In this document: piece by piece, positions 16,993 through 25,380 of the stretch
Numbering within the stretch: the stretch's first letter is position 1
Layout of the letters: the number at the start of each line of letters is the position of its first letter
Source: Clostridium_AD sp050717535
Lineage (GTDB): Bacteria; Bacillota; Clostridia; Clostridiales; Clostridiaceae
Length of the DNA: 64,000 bases
Assembly: GCF_050717535.1 (NCBI RefSeq)
Contig: NZ_JBOITM010000083.1
Span: 1-64,000, forward strand
Reading direction: 5' to 3'
Notes under the pieces: model-generated
The model's database searches: none
The model's input: the letters and a program-made list of their open reading frames with translations, nothing else
What the model was told of the DNA's origin: nothing
Made by a program: the position numbers and the translations under genes

Positions 16993-17831
16993 AGAATTTA
17001 ACACATATATATATGCCAAAAACTCCTTTTGAAAAAAAAGCTTTAGATAATGTATCTGTAGAAATAGTGCAGGGAGAATTTGTAGCACTCATTGGGCATA
17101 CTGGCTCAGGAAAATCCACATTAATACAACATATAAATGGACTTCTAAAACCAACGTCAGGGAGTCTATTAATAGACGACATAGATATAACAAAGAAAAA
17201 TGTGAAACTTACAAACATACGAAAAAAAGTTGGACTCGTGTTTCAGTATCCTGAATATCAACTTTTTGAAGAAACTATCGAAAAAGACATTGCCTTTGGT
17301 CCACAAAATCTAGGCCTAGATAATGATGAAATAAATAAACGAGTCCGTAGAGCTATGAAAATTGTTGGACTGGATTATGAAGAGTATAAGGATAAATCAC
17401 CTTTTGAAATAAGTGGTGGTCAAAAGAGAAGAGTAGCGATTGCTGGTGTAGTGGCTATGGAACCAAGTGTTTTAATTCTAGATGAACCAACTGCAGGTCT
17501 TGACCCAAAAGGAAGAGATGATATTTTAAACAAAATTGTTGAGCTATACAAAGAAAACAATATCACTATAATTTTAGTATCTCATAGCATGGAAGATGTG
17601 GCTAAGGTTGCAAATAGAATTATAGTAATGGATAGTGGAACTTGTATTTTAGACGGAACTCCAGAGAAAATATTCAAAGAAATAGAGATATTAGAAAGTG
17701 TAGGGCTTGCAGTACCTCAGGTTACATATTTAATTCGAGAACTGCGCAGAAAAGGATTCCCAATATCTGAGGATATATTTACTATAGAAAAAGCTAAACA
17801 AGAATTGCTTAGAGTATTAAAAAAGCAGTAG
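16977..17831 (+). CDS. ecfA2: ECF transporter ATPase subunit A2
   Basis: The protein has 284 residues. Walker A GHTGSGKST, signature ISGGQKRRVAIAG, Walker B VLILDEPTAGLDP. It is the partner ATPase of EcfA1, encoded directly downstream with overlapping start. The A1-A2-T order after the ribosomal genes is standard in Firmicutes. Confidence 0.95.
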   Translation: MSIKIENLTHIYMPKTPFEKKALDNVSVEIVQGEFVALIGHTGSGKSTLIQHINGLLKPTSGSLLIDDIDITKKNVKLTNIRKKVGLVFQYPEYQLFEETIEKDIAFGPQNLGLDNDEINKRVRRAMKIVGLDYEEYKDKSPFEISGGQKRRVAIAGVVAMEPSVLILDEPTAGLDPKGRDDILNKIVELYKENNITIILVSHSMEDVAKVANRIIVMDSGTCILDGTPEKIFKEIEILESVGLAVPQVTYLIRELRRKGFPISEDIFTIEKAKQELLRVLKKQ

Positions 17832-17908
17832 TTTAAAATTTTGTCTTAATAAGATTTTTTGTATAAAGCAGTAATGTGTGATTCTTGAAACACATTGGAG
17901 GAATTTGT

Positions 17909-18709
17909 ATGATCAAAGATATTACAATAGGTCAATATATACCAGGAGATTCATTTGTACATAAACTAGATCCAAGATTTAAAATATTAATATCTCTTTT
18001 ATTTATTGTTAACTTATTTTTAGTGAATAATTTTGAGGGCTATTTATTTGTAATCATATTTTTATTAGCCACAATTTTAATATCTAAATTGTCATTTAAG
18101 TATATTTACAGTGGATTAAAGCCAATTTTAATATTACTACTTATTACTGCAGTATTAAATATTTTTATGACTACTGGAAAGCAGCCGGCAATTTTTCACT
18201 GGGGATTTATAAATGTATATAAAGAAGGTTTAACGATTGCAGCCTTTATGATAGTTAGGTTAGTTTTCTTAATTATGGGAACATCAATACTAACCCTTAC
18301 AACGTCACCTATAGAGTTAACAGATGGCATAGAGAATCTTCTAAACCCATTTAAAAGAATAGGTGTGCCAGCTCACGAACTAGCCATGATGATGACTATT
18401 GCATTAAGGTTTATTCCTACACTTATGGATGAAACTGATAAAATCATGAAAGCACAAATGGCAAGAGGTGCTGATTTTGAGTCAGGAAATTTAGTGCGTA
18501 GAGCAAAAAGTTTAATTCCTATTTTAGTACCATTATTTATAAGTTCTTTTAGACGAGCTGATGAACTAGCAATGGCTATGGAATCAAGATGTTATAAAGG
18601 TGGAGAAGGAAGAACTAGGATGAAACAATTAAGGGTAACTAGAAAAGATTATATTGCAAGTTTTGCTTTTACACTTCTATTTGTTGTTACTATTATTAGC
18701 AGAACATAA
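17909..18709 (+). CDS. ecfT: ECF transporter transmembrane subunit T
   Basis: The protein has 266 residues from ATG 17909 after TTGGAGG. It is hydrophobic at the N-terminal half with several membrane helices, and has the two coupling-helix motifs with conserved A-R-G (AQMARGADFE and AMAMESRCYKGGEGR). It links the ATPases to the substrate-binding S component. Confidence 0.94.
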   Translation: MIKDITIGQYIPGDSFVHKLDPRFKILISLLFIVNLFLVNNFEGYLFVIIFLLATILISKLSFKYIYSGLKPILILLLITAVLNIFMTTGKQPAIFHWGFINVYKEGLTIAAFMIVRLVFLIMGTSILTLTTSPIELTDGIENLLNPFKRIGVPAHELAMMMTIALRFIPTLMDETDKIMKAQMARGADFESGNLVRRAKSLIPILVPLFISSFRRADELAMAMESRCYKGGEGRTRMKQLRVTRKDYIASFAFTLLFVVTIISRT

Positions 18710-18748
18710 TTTTTTGCTAAAGTTATAAATAGAAAAGGGTGTGAAGTG

Positions 18749-19483
18749 ATGAGAAATATAAAGATTATGATAGAATACGATGGTACAAATTATGCTGGAT
18801 GGCAAAGGCAAAAGAATATAATGACTATTCAAGAAAAAGTAGAGACTGCTATTGAAGCTATTACTGGTGAAAAAACTCATATTACAGGTGCTAGTAGAAC
18901 AGATGCTGGAGTTCATGCAAAAGGATATGTTGGCAACTTTTATACTGATAGTAAAATATCTGTGGAAAAGTTTACCGGAGCTATTAATAGCAAACTACCA
19001 CTAGATATTGTAATCCTACATTCATTTGAGATGCCCTGTGAGTTTCATTCAAGGTATAATAGTATTGGAAAACTTTATAGCTATACTATACTAAATAGGT
19101 ATGAGTCTGTTGCAGTAGGGCGTAATTATATATACCATCACAAGAGAATATTAGACATAGATGCTATGAAAGAAGCTGCAGGGTATTTTATAGGTACTCA
19201 TGACTTTTCTGCATTTAAGAATTTAGGCAGCTCCGTAAAAACCTCTGTAAGAACTATTTTTAGATTAGATATCATAAAGAGTAAAGACATAATAAAAGTA
19301 TATATTGCAGCTGATGGATTTCTTTATAATATGGTTAGAATAATAGTGGGAGCACTAATTAGAGTTGGAGAAGGAAAAATTAAACCCAATGAAATAGAAA
19401 ATATAATCAATTCAAAAGATAGGGCAAGGGCTGGAAAATCTGCTCCACCCGGTGGATTATGCTTGGAAGAAGTTTTTTATTAA
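18749..19483 (+). CDS. truA: tRNA pseudouridine(38-40) synthase
   Basis: The protein has 244 residues. The catalytic aspartate is in GASRTDAGVHAKG at residue 52, and the C-terminal FLYNMVRIIVGALIRVGEGK motif is typical. It modifies positions 38-40 of the tRNA anticodon arm. ATG at 18749 is preferred over an overlapping GTG at 18746. Position ecfT-truA-rplM is common in clostridia. Confidence 0.95.
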   Translation: MRNIKIMIEYDGTNYAGWQRQKNIMTIQEKVETAIEAITGEKTHITGASRTDAGVHAKGYVGNFYTDSKISVEKFTGAINSKLPLDIVILHSFEMPCEFHSRYNSIGKLYSYTILNRYESVAVGRNYIYHHKRILDIDAMKEAAGYFIGTHDFSAFKNLGSSVKTSVRTIFRLDIIKSKDIIKVYIAADGFLYNMVRIIVGALIRVGEGKIKPNEIENIINSKDRARAGKSAPPGGLCLEEVFY

Positions 19484-19522
19484 AATAAAACTCGAATAAT
19501 AACAATATCTTGTGTAAAAACA

Positions 19523-19551
19523 TTGACACACCCGGTAGAATGTATTATACT
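19523..19551 (+). promoter_or_regulatory. Sigma-A promoter of rplM-rpsI
   Basis: A consensus TTGACA (19523-19528) and TATACT (19546-19551) are 17 bp apart. The transcript would carry an untranslated leader of about 90 nt. Confidence 0.85.
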
Positions 19552-19574
19552 TATTAATGTTTGAATATATTATC

Positions 19575-19612
19575 GTGTAATGAGATCCACTAGCCCCGGA
19601 TCTTTAGCATAG
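19575..19612 (+). ncRNA. Putative L13 leader hairpin before rplM
   Basis: AGATCC (19583-19588) and GGATCT pair around a loop ACTAGCCCC, within the short leader of rplM. Firmicutes are known to have an L13-binding leader at this position. The resemblance is positional and structural only; I did not match a consensus. Confidence 0.45.
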
Positions 19613-19647
19613 AAATTAAATTGTTAAAAGTTCAGGGAGGGAAAATA

Positions 19648-20088
19648 ATGAAATCAAAATCATTTATAGCAAAACCACTAGAAGTCGAAAGAAAATGGTT
19701 CGTTGTCGACGTAGAAGGAAAAGTTTTAGGAAGAGCAGCTAGCCAAATAGCTTCAATATTAAGAGGAAAACATAAACCAACATTTACACCACATGTTGAT
19801 ACAGGTGACTTTGTAATTGTAATAAATGCTGATAAGATCGTTTTAACTGGTAAGAAATTAGACCAAAAAATGTTAAGACATCACTCTTTTTATCCAGGTG
19901 GATTAAAAGAAGTTCCATATAGAGTAGCAATGGTTAAAAAACCTGAGTTTATTTTTGAAGAGGCAGTAAGAAGAATGCTTCCAAAGGGACCATTAGGTCG
20001 TCAAACAATTAAAAAAATGACTGTTTACAGAGGACCAGAACATAAGAACCAGGCACAAAACCCAGAAACATTAGTGCTTAAATACTAA
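19648..20088 (+). CDS. rplM: 50S ribosomal protein L13
   Basis: The protein has 146 residues from MKSKSFIAKPLEVERKWFVV, with ATG at 19648 after GGGAGGG. Conserved DVEGKVLGRAASQIASILRG and MLPKGPLGR. One of the first proteins to join the 50S subunit. Forms a two-gene operon with rpsI. Confidence 0.97.
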   Translation: MKSKSFIAKPLEVERKWFVVDVEGKVLGRAASQIASILRGKHKPTFTPHVDTGDFVIVINADKIVLTGKKLDQKMLRHHSFYPGGLKEVPYRVAMVKKPEFIFEEAVRRMLPKGPLGRQTIKKMTVYRGPEHKNQAQNPETLVLKY

Positions 20089-20112
20089 TCAGGTTAGGAG
20101 GGAGTAAATATA

Positions 20113-20505
20113 ATGGCAAAAGTGCAATATATAGGAACAGGAAGAAGAAAGAAATCAGTTGCGAGAGTTAGACTTGTACCTGGCGAAGGTAAAATTGTTA
20201 TAAATAAAAGAGCAATAGAAAATTATTTCGGATTAGAAACTTTAATGCTTATAGTTAACCAACCACTAGTGTTAACTGGAACTAAAGATAAATTCGATAT
20301 ATTAGTAAATGTACACGGCGGTGGATATACAGGTCAAGCCGGAGCAATAAGACACGGAATTTCTAGATCACTTTTAAAAGCTGACGAAACTTTAAGACCA
20401 GAGCTTAAAAAAGCAGGTTTTTTAACAAGAGATCCAAGAATGAAGGAAAGAAAGAAATATGGTCTTAAAAAAGCAAGAAAAGCATCTCAGTTTTCAAAGA
20501 GATAA
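20113..20505 (+). CDS. rpsI: 30S ribosomal protein S9
   Basis: The protein has 130 residues (MAKVQYIGTGRRKKSVARVR...) and ends with the conserved KKARKASQFSKR tail, whose last arginine reaches the P-site tRNA. Start after AGGAGGG. Confidence 0.97.
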   Translation: MAKVQYIGTGRRKKSVARVRLVPGEGKIVINKRAIENYFGLETLMLIVNQPLVLTGTKDKFDILVNVHGGGYTGQAGAIRHGISRSLLKADETLRPELKKAGFLTRDPRMKERKKYGLKKARKASQFSKR

Positions 20506-20520
20506 GATTATTGCAATCAA

Positions 20521-20562
20521 GAGAGAATATACACTTATTAATAAGTGCATATTCTCTTCTTT
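20521..20562 (+). terminator. Terminator after rpsI
   Basis: A long stem AGAGAATAT...ATATTCTCT, extended by CACTTAT/ATAAGTG, followed by TCTTTACTTT. It closes the rplM-rpsI operon. Confidence 0.8.
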
Positions 20563-20644
20563 ACTTTAAAGGAATTTATAGAGTTATTAGTACATAAATT
20601 GAAATATATTAATATAATTAAAAAGTAAATATTATTTATGTTAT

Positions 20645-20701
20645 GTTTGTGTTAAATTTATTAAAGTTTGTGTTAAATATGTTATCAATTACCTAACATA
20701 T
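20645..20701 (+). promoter_or_regulatory. Pho-box-like direct repeat and palindrome upstream of the Na/Pi transporter
   Basis: GTTTGTGTTAAAT occurs twice (20645-20657 and 20666-20678) with a 21-bp period. On the other strand this reads TTAACA ... TTTAAT ... TTAACA at about 11-bp steps, the layout of PhoP binding boxes in Firmicutes. It is followed by ATATGTTA (20677-20684) and TAACATAT (20694-20701), a perfect 8-bp inverted repeat. PhoP control is inferred from this and from the phosphate transporter downstream. Confidence 0.5.
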
Positions 20702-20772
20702 AGTCTGATTTATAGTATTATTTATATGAGTGATTAAAATACTAAGGACACCTAAAAATATGGAGGGATCTA

Positions 20773-22386
20773 ATGAATGTTGTAAATATGGTAATCGGCC
20801 TTTTTGGAGGACTTGGATTATTTTTATATGGAATGAAAATGATGGGCGATGGACTCGCAAATACTTCTGGTGAAAAGCTTAAAAAGATATTTGAAAAAAT
20901 AACATCTAATCCAATAAAGGGAGTGGCTACCGGAGCTGCCATAACCGCGGTTATACAAAGTAGCAGCGCTACCACTGTAATGGTAGTAGGTTTCGTTAAT
21001 GCAGGCCTTATGAACCTATATCAAGCGGCTGCAGTAATTATGGGAGCTAATATTGGAACTACTATAACTGCTCAATTAATCGCCTTTAAACTGGATAATA
21101 TAATACCAATATTTTTAGGCATAGGTTCTTTAACAATAATATTTTCAAAAGGCAAAAAAGGTAAAGAAATAGGAAATATTATATTAGGCTTTGGTATTCT
21201 TTTTTTAGGAATGGAATTAATGAAGAATACTATGTCTCCACTAGCTAAATCCCCCGCTTTTGCAACTTTAATAATGAGACTCGAAGGGAATACTTTTTTA
21301 GGAATTTTAACAGGTGCATTGATGACAGCAGTAATACAAAGTTCATCTGCATCTACGGGTATTTTAGTGGCTTTAGCTTCTACAGGGGCGTTGCCTCTTG
21401 GAGCGGCGGTTCCAATTCTATTTGGTAATAATATAGGTACATGTATAACAGCTCTATTATCAAGTATAGGGACCTCTAAGACAGCAAAAAAAGCAGCGTT
21501 AATACATCTATTTTTCAATTTGTTTGGTACGTTGATTTTCATTCCATTAATAAATCCACTAATACAAGTTGTACAAAGTATGTCACCAAGTGGAAATATG
21601 GATATAACAAGGCAAATTGCAAATGCACATACTATATTTAATATATCAAACACAATAATTATGGTGCCATTTATAAAATATCTTGTAGCACTTGTTAACA
21701 AGATAATACCTGGAGACGATGAAGTTCAAACAATAGATGTTAAGTATATAGATGATAGATTGCTAGAGACACCAGTTATTGCAGTTGGGCAAACTAAAAA
21801 AGAAGTTGTTAGAATGGCCAATTTAGCAAAAGATAATGTGCAGCTTGCTATGGAGTGCTTTATTACTGATAATGAAAATAGTATAAAAAATGTCTATGAT
21901 ACTGAAAAATTAATAAATTTACTTGAAGATGAAATTACATCATATTTAGTGAAACTTTCTTCTACGCAATTATCAGAAAAGCAAACTAAAATAGTAACTT
22001 CTATGTTTAATGTAGTAAATGACATAGAGCGTATAGGAGATCATGCTGAAAATTTAGTAGATATTACTAGTGAAAAGATTCAAAAGAATTTATATTTTTC
22101 TAAAGATGCGTTGCAGGAATTAGATGGAATGTATAAATACATAGTTCACGCGTTAGAGATTAGTATTGAGAGTTTTGAAAATAATGATATTATAAAAGCG
22201 GAATCTATTAGGGCAATAGAAAATAGAATAGATAGCTTAGAAAGAGAATTAAGATTATCGCATATAAGAAGATTAAATAACGGAGTATGTGGAGCTACAG
22301 TTGGTACTATGTTTTTAGATATGATTAGTAATTTTGAACGAATAGGAGATCATGCAACTAATATTGCTGAAGTAGTAATAAAATAA
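20773..22386 (+). CDS. Na/Pi cotransporter family protein with C-terminal PhoU-like domain
   Basis: The protein has 537 residues. The N-terminal two thirds are a membrane domain with an inverted duplication, each half carrying the QSSSA motif (IQSSSATTVMVVGFVNAG near residue 57 and IQSSSASTGILVALASTG near 190). The last 200 residues form a PhoU-like helical bundle with two ERIGDHA motifs. Family members (NptA/YjbB type) move phosphate with sodium; the PhoU domain is thought to control them. Direction of transport is not decided by sequence. Confidence 0.92.
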   Translation: MNVVNMVIGLFGGLGLFLYGMKMMGDGLANTSGEKLKKIFEKITSNPIKGVATGAAITAVIQSSSATTVMVVGFVNAGLMNLYQAAAVIMGANIGTTITAQLIAFKLDNIIPIFLGIGSLTIIFSKGKKGKEIGNIILGFGILFLGMELMKNTMSPLAKSPAFATLIMRLEGNTFLGILTGALMTAVIQSSSASTGILVALASTGALPLGAAVPILFGNNIGTCITALLSSIGTSKTAKKAALIHLFFNLFGTLIFIPLINPLIQVVQSMSPSGNMDITRQIANAHTIFNISNTIIMVPFIKYLVALVNKIIPGDDEVQTIDVKYIDDRLLETPVIAVGQTKKEVVRMANLAKDNVQLAMECFITDNENSIKNVYDTEKLINLLEDEITSYLVKLSSTQLSEKQTKIVTSMFNVVNDIERIGDHAENLVDITSEKIQKNLYFSKDALQELDGMYKYIVHALEISIESFENNDIIKAESIRAIENRIDSLERELRLSHIRRLNNGVCGATVGTMFLDMISNFERIGDHATNIAEVVIK

Positions 22387-22409
22387 AAGCAATAAATATG
22401 CAAAAGAAA

Positions 22410-22446
22410 GCAACTGCTAAAATTTTTAGTGGGTGTTTTTTATTTT
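22410..22446 (+). terminator. Possible terminator after the Na/Pi gene
   Basis: A weak stem around CTAAAA/TTTTAG followed by GGGTGTTTTTTATTTT. The T-run is good but the stem is AT-rich and short. Confidence 0.4.
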
Positions 22447-22529
22447 AACCACATTTTTAAGTCAAAAATACTAAATCTTCTACAAGTTGAATAAAATTAA
22501 GGACAGGAATAAATAAAAGGGTGGGTGTG

Positions 22530-23252
22530 TTGAAATATAGGAACAATAAGTTAATAGCTATAGTTATAGTAATCACAATAGCCATGGTGAGTTTTATGGG
22601 TATAAATCTAAGATTTGTAAAAGAAACTATGAACAATGAAAAATTACAAAGTGGAAGTAGAATAATACTTATTGATGCTGGTCATGGAGGAATGGATGGC
22701 GGAACAAGTTCTAAAAATGGTACGGTGGAAAAGAACATTAATTTAAGTATAGCAATAAAGCTTAAAGATAATCTTCAAAATGCAGGCTATCAGGTTGTGA
22801 TGACAAGAGAAGAGGATACAGGGATTTATTCAACTGATGGTACTATAAGAGAAAGGTATAAGGAGGATTTAAAAAATAGATACGATTTAAAGAAATCTAG
22901 TAATTGTAATATGTTCATCAGTATTCATTTGAATTATTTTACTCAAAGTAAATATTATGGAGCTCAAGTTTGGTACTCGAATTATAAGGATAGTCTAAAT
23001 TTTGCCAGTATAATTCAGAAAAATTTTAGGATTGATATAGACCCAAGTAATAATAGAGTGCAAAAGCCTGCTAAAAATTCTTACAAGGTATTAAGAGAGA
23101 ATGATAATATGCCAAGTGTTATAGTGGAATGTGGATTTTTATCAAACTATGAAGAAGAACAAAAATTAAAGTCCATTGATTATCAAGAAAAAATTGCAAA
23201 GTCTATAAGCAAATCTGTAGATGAGTTTTTTAAAAGTTCCTCCGTAGAATAA
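22530..23252 (+). CDS. cwlD: N-acetylmuramoyl-L-alanine amidase CwlD
   Basis: The protein has about 240 residues. One N-terminal membrane anchor (IAIVIVITIAMVSFMGINL) is followed by an amidase_3 domain: DAGHGGMDGG, ISIHLNYF with a zinc histidine, and VIVECGFLSN with the catalytic glutamate. In spore formers CwlD starts muramic lactam formation in the spore cortex. The start is uncertain: TTG 22530 is preferred because the GTG codons at 22521 and 22527 overlap the AAAGGGTGG site. A strong terminator follows. Confidence 0.9.
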   Translation: MKYRNNKLIAIVIVITIAMVSFMGINLRFVKETMNNEKLQSGSRIILIDAGHGGMDGGTSSKNGTVEKNINLSIAIKLKDNLQNAGYQVVMTREEDTGIYSTDGTIRERYKEDLKNRYDLKKSSNCNMFISIHLNYFTQSKYYGAQVWYSNYKDSLNFASIIQKNFRIDIDPSNNRVQKPAKNSYKVLRENDNMPSVIVECGFLSNYEEEQKLKSIDYQEKIAKSISKSVDEFFKSSSVE

Positions 23253-23316
23253 ATAATGGTAACTGAGTAACTTTAGTTCAATATAATTATATTAATATTT
23301 AATGAGTTATTAAGAT

Positions 23317-23354
23317 AAAAAGAGACATATTATTCTATGAATATGTCTCTTTTA
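23317..23354 (+). terminator. Terminator after cwlD
   Basis: A 13-bp stem AAAAGAGACATAT / ATATGTCTCTTTT ends in a T-run. The A-run on the left side means it could also work for the convergent small gene on the minus strand. Confidence 0.85.
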
Positions 23355-23409
23355 CATGCAATTGGACCTTTTATAGTAAGTCCAATATGAATTTAGGAAC
23401 ACGTCAGTA

Positions 23410-23628
23410 CTAAAGGCTGATTTCATTACTAATCGTATGATTAAGAACAGTTTTTATCAATGAAAATCCAGTGCCATAATCTTCAGAGGAAGTTAGGGTT
23501 TGCTCATTTAAAATGCTATCATTAATATAAGAAATATGTGTGATAGCCCTAAATATAAATGTTGAAAGAGCTAATATCAAAACAGTACTTAAAATGTATA
23601 TAACAAAAGAAAACTCATTTTTGGTCAC
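23410..23628 (-). CDS. Small single-pass membrane protein, unknown
   Basis: The protein has 72 residues with one hydrophobic segment (FSFVIYILSTVLILALSTFI) at about residues 7-26 and a hydrophilic tail. It starts with GTG at 23628, placed 7 bp after a perfect AAGGAGG on the minus strand, which is the main reason to accept it. It converges with cwlD. No family was recognised. Confidence 0.6.
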   Translation of the reverse strand: MTKNEFSFVIYILSTVLILALSTFIFRAITHISYINDSILNEQTLTSSEDYGTGFSLIKTVLNHTISNEISL

Positions 23629-23761
23629 AAAGGTCCTCCTTATTATTTATATATATTATAATAATGCTAAAATTGGAAAAATATAACCATAATTATGAAA
23701 CCCTTATCAACTAAACGGTGAAAACCTTATCATTAATATGTGAAATCAGTACTAAATGTAA

Positions 23762-23888
23762 GACTAAGCTAGTTCATGAAAGCTAGTCACTTTAGAACAC
23801 GAAATACAACACTAAAGACTGATAATTCAATCATTGAAATGGACTAGTCCATATGATATCATAAAGGTATCGGTGGATTAGTCCATTA
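23762..23888 (+). promoter_or_regulatory. Operator cluster upstream of the GntR gene
   Basis: A perfect 14-bp palindrome ATGGACTAGTCCAT (23839-23852) and a near-copy TGGATTAGTCCA (23874-23885) have centres 34 bp apart. A third related region, GACTAAGCTAGTTCATG / CATGAAAGCTAGTC, lies at 23762-23788. All share the GACTAGTC core. Direct placement before a GntR regulator suggests autoregulation and probably control of the glutamate mutase genes. Confidence 0.6.
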
Positions 23889-23900
23889 ATCCAATATGCT

Positions 23901-24884
23901 TTGGGAGGGATTTTTATCGATATTGAAGTAAATAAAAAAAATGGAGTACCACTTTATATTCAAGTAAAAAAACAAATCATGGATGAGATAAAAAAAGGAT
24001 CTCTCAAGGTTGGAACGAAGATGCCTACAGAAAGAGAATTATCTCAAAGAATATGTGTAAGCAGAAATACAATAAGTACTGCATATAATGACCTAGAACA
24101 AGATGGGGCACTTAAATCCTATCAGGGAAGGGGAACTTTTGTAGTTGAAGAAGCTATTTCTTGGGAAAGTCTAGACATTAAAAATAAGATAATGAAATTC
24201 GTGGACCTTGGACTAGAGGAAGCTTTAGAAATTGGAATGAAACCAGAAGAATTTTTAGATTTAGTAAATCAAAGAGTAAATGAAAAAAAACAGATAATGG
24301 ACAAAATCATAGTAATATACGTAGAGTGCAATATTGAACAAGCTAAAGTGTTTAGTAAGCAGCTTAGTAGGAATAGTAACATGAATGTAATGTACTTAAC
24401 TACAAGCGATTTAAAAAAGATGGACAAGGATACTAGAGATAAGATTGAAAGTGCTGAGTTTATAATAACTACCTTTAATCACATCAATGAAGTTACTGAT
24501 CTTACCATTGGACTTGATAAAGAAATTCTAGGAGTTGCTATAACTCCGAATTTAGAACCAATAGTTAAGATTGCTAGGTATAGTATAAATACAAAATTTG
24601 GGTTTATATGTATATCTGAGGAATTTATATTTAAAATTAAGGGAGCTTTAGAAAAAGCAGGTTTGTGTGAAGCTGATATAAACTATTCTAATACTACTGA
24701 TTCAAAAGAACTCCAGGATATAATTGAGAAATCAGATGTGATGATAGTATCTCCGGGTAGATATAAAGATGTTAAAAGTGCAAACTCGAAAAACAAAGAG
24801 ATAATAGAATTTCTATATAGTCTAGACGAGGGTTCAGTAAAAGCACTTAAGTCAAAGATTATTGAAATAAAGTTCAAAAAATAA
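23901..24884 (+). CDS. GntR-family transcriptional regulator of the methylaspartate cluster
   Basis: The protein is up to 327 residues. An N-terminal winged helix of GntR type is clear (GVPLYIQVKKQIMDEIKKGS ... MPTERELSQRICVSRNTIST), residues about 14-80. The C-terminal 240 residues do not look like the usual FadR, HutC or aminotransferase domains and may be a ligand-binding domain. The TTG at 23901 overlaps the GGGAGG site, and there is no ATG/GTG/TTG at a normal distance after it; ATC at 23916 or ATT at 23922 may be the real start. It stands immediately before glutamate mutase. Confidence 0.88.
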   Translation: MGGIFIDIEVNKKNGVPLYIQVKKQIMDEIKKGSLKVGTKMPTERELSQRICVSRNTISTAYNDLEQDGALKSYQGRGTFVVEEAISWESLDIKNKIMKFVDLGLEEALEIGMKPEEFLDLVNQRVNEKKQIMDKIIVIYVECNIEQAKVFSKQLSRNSNMNVMYLTTSDLKKMDKDTRDKIESAEFIITTFNHINEVTDLTIGLDKEILGVAITPNLEPIVKIARYSINTKFGFICISEEFIFKIKGALEKAGLCEADINYSNTTDSKELQDIIEKSDVMIVSPGRYKDVKSANSKNKEIIEFLYSLDEGSVKALKSKIIEIKFKK

Positions 24885-24933
24885 TGTATTTTAAAATGAT
24901 GTGCTAATAAATTATTTGGGAGGCTTTTAAAAA

Positions 24934-25347
24934 ATGGAAAAAAAGACTTTAATTTTAGGAGTAATAGGGTCAGATTGTCATGCTGTTGGCAATAAAATAT
25001 TAGATTATGCGCTAACAGAAGCGGGATTTAATGTTATAAACATAGGGGTGCTTTCTCCACAAGAGGATTTTATAAATGCAGCTGTTGAAACTAATGCAGA
25101 TGTAATAATAGTATCTTCTCTTTATGGACAGGGAGAAATCGATTGCAGGGGTATGAGAGAAAAATGTGATGAAGCGGGATTAGATGGAATACCGTTATTC
25201 GTAGGTGGAAACATAGTTGTAGGAAAACAAAATTGGGCCGACGTTCACAAAAGATTTACTGAAATGGGATTTAATAAGGTTTACCCACCAAATACATCAC
25301 TAGAAACAACAATACATGATTTAAAAGAAGTATTAGGCCTATTATAG
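24934..25347 (+). CDS. mutS: Glutamate mutase (methylaspartate mutase), small subunit S
   Basis: The protein has 137 residues, a Rossmann-type cobalamin-binding domain. The DxHxxG motif (SDCHAVGNKIL) gives the histidine that ligates cobalt of adenosylcobalamin. With MutE it rearranges (S)-glutamate to (2S,3S)-3-methylaspartate. Also called glmS in the glutamate mutase literature, not to be confused with the glucosamine gene at 58824. Start after TTGGGAGG. Confidence 0.95.
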   Translation: MEKKTLILGVIGSDCHAVGNKILDYALTEAGFNVINIGVLSPQEDFINAAVETNADVIIVSSLYGQGEIDCRGMREKCDEAGLDGIPLFVGGNIVVGKQNWADVHKRFTEMGFNKVYPPNTSLETTIHDLKEVLGLL

Positions 25348-25380
25348 AATAGGATTATAAAATCAATAGGAGTGATATAA

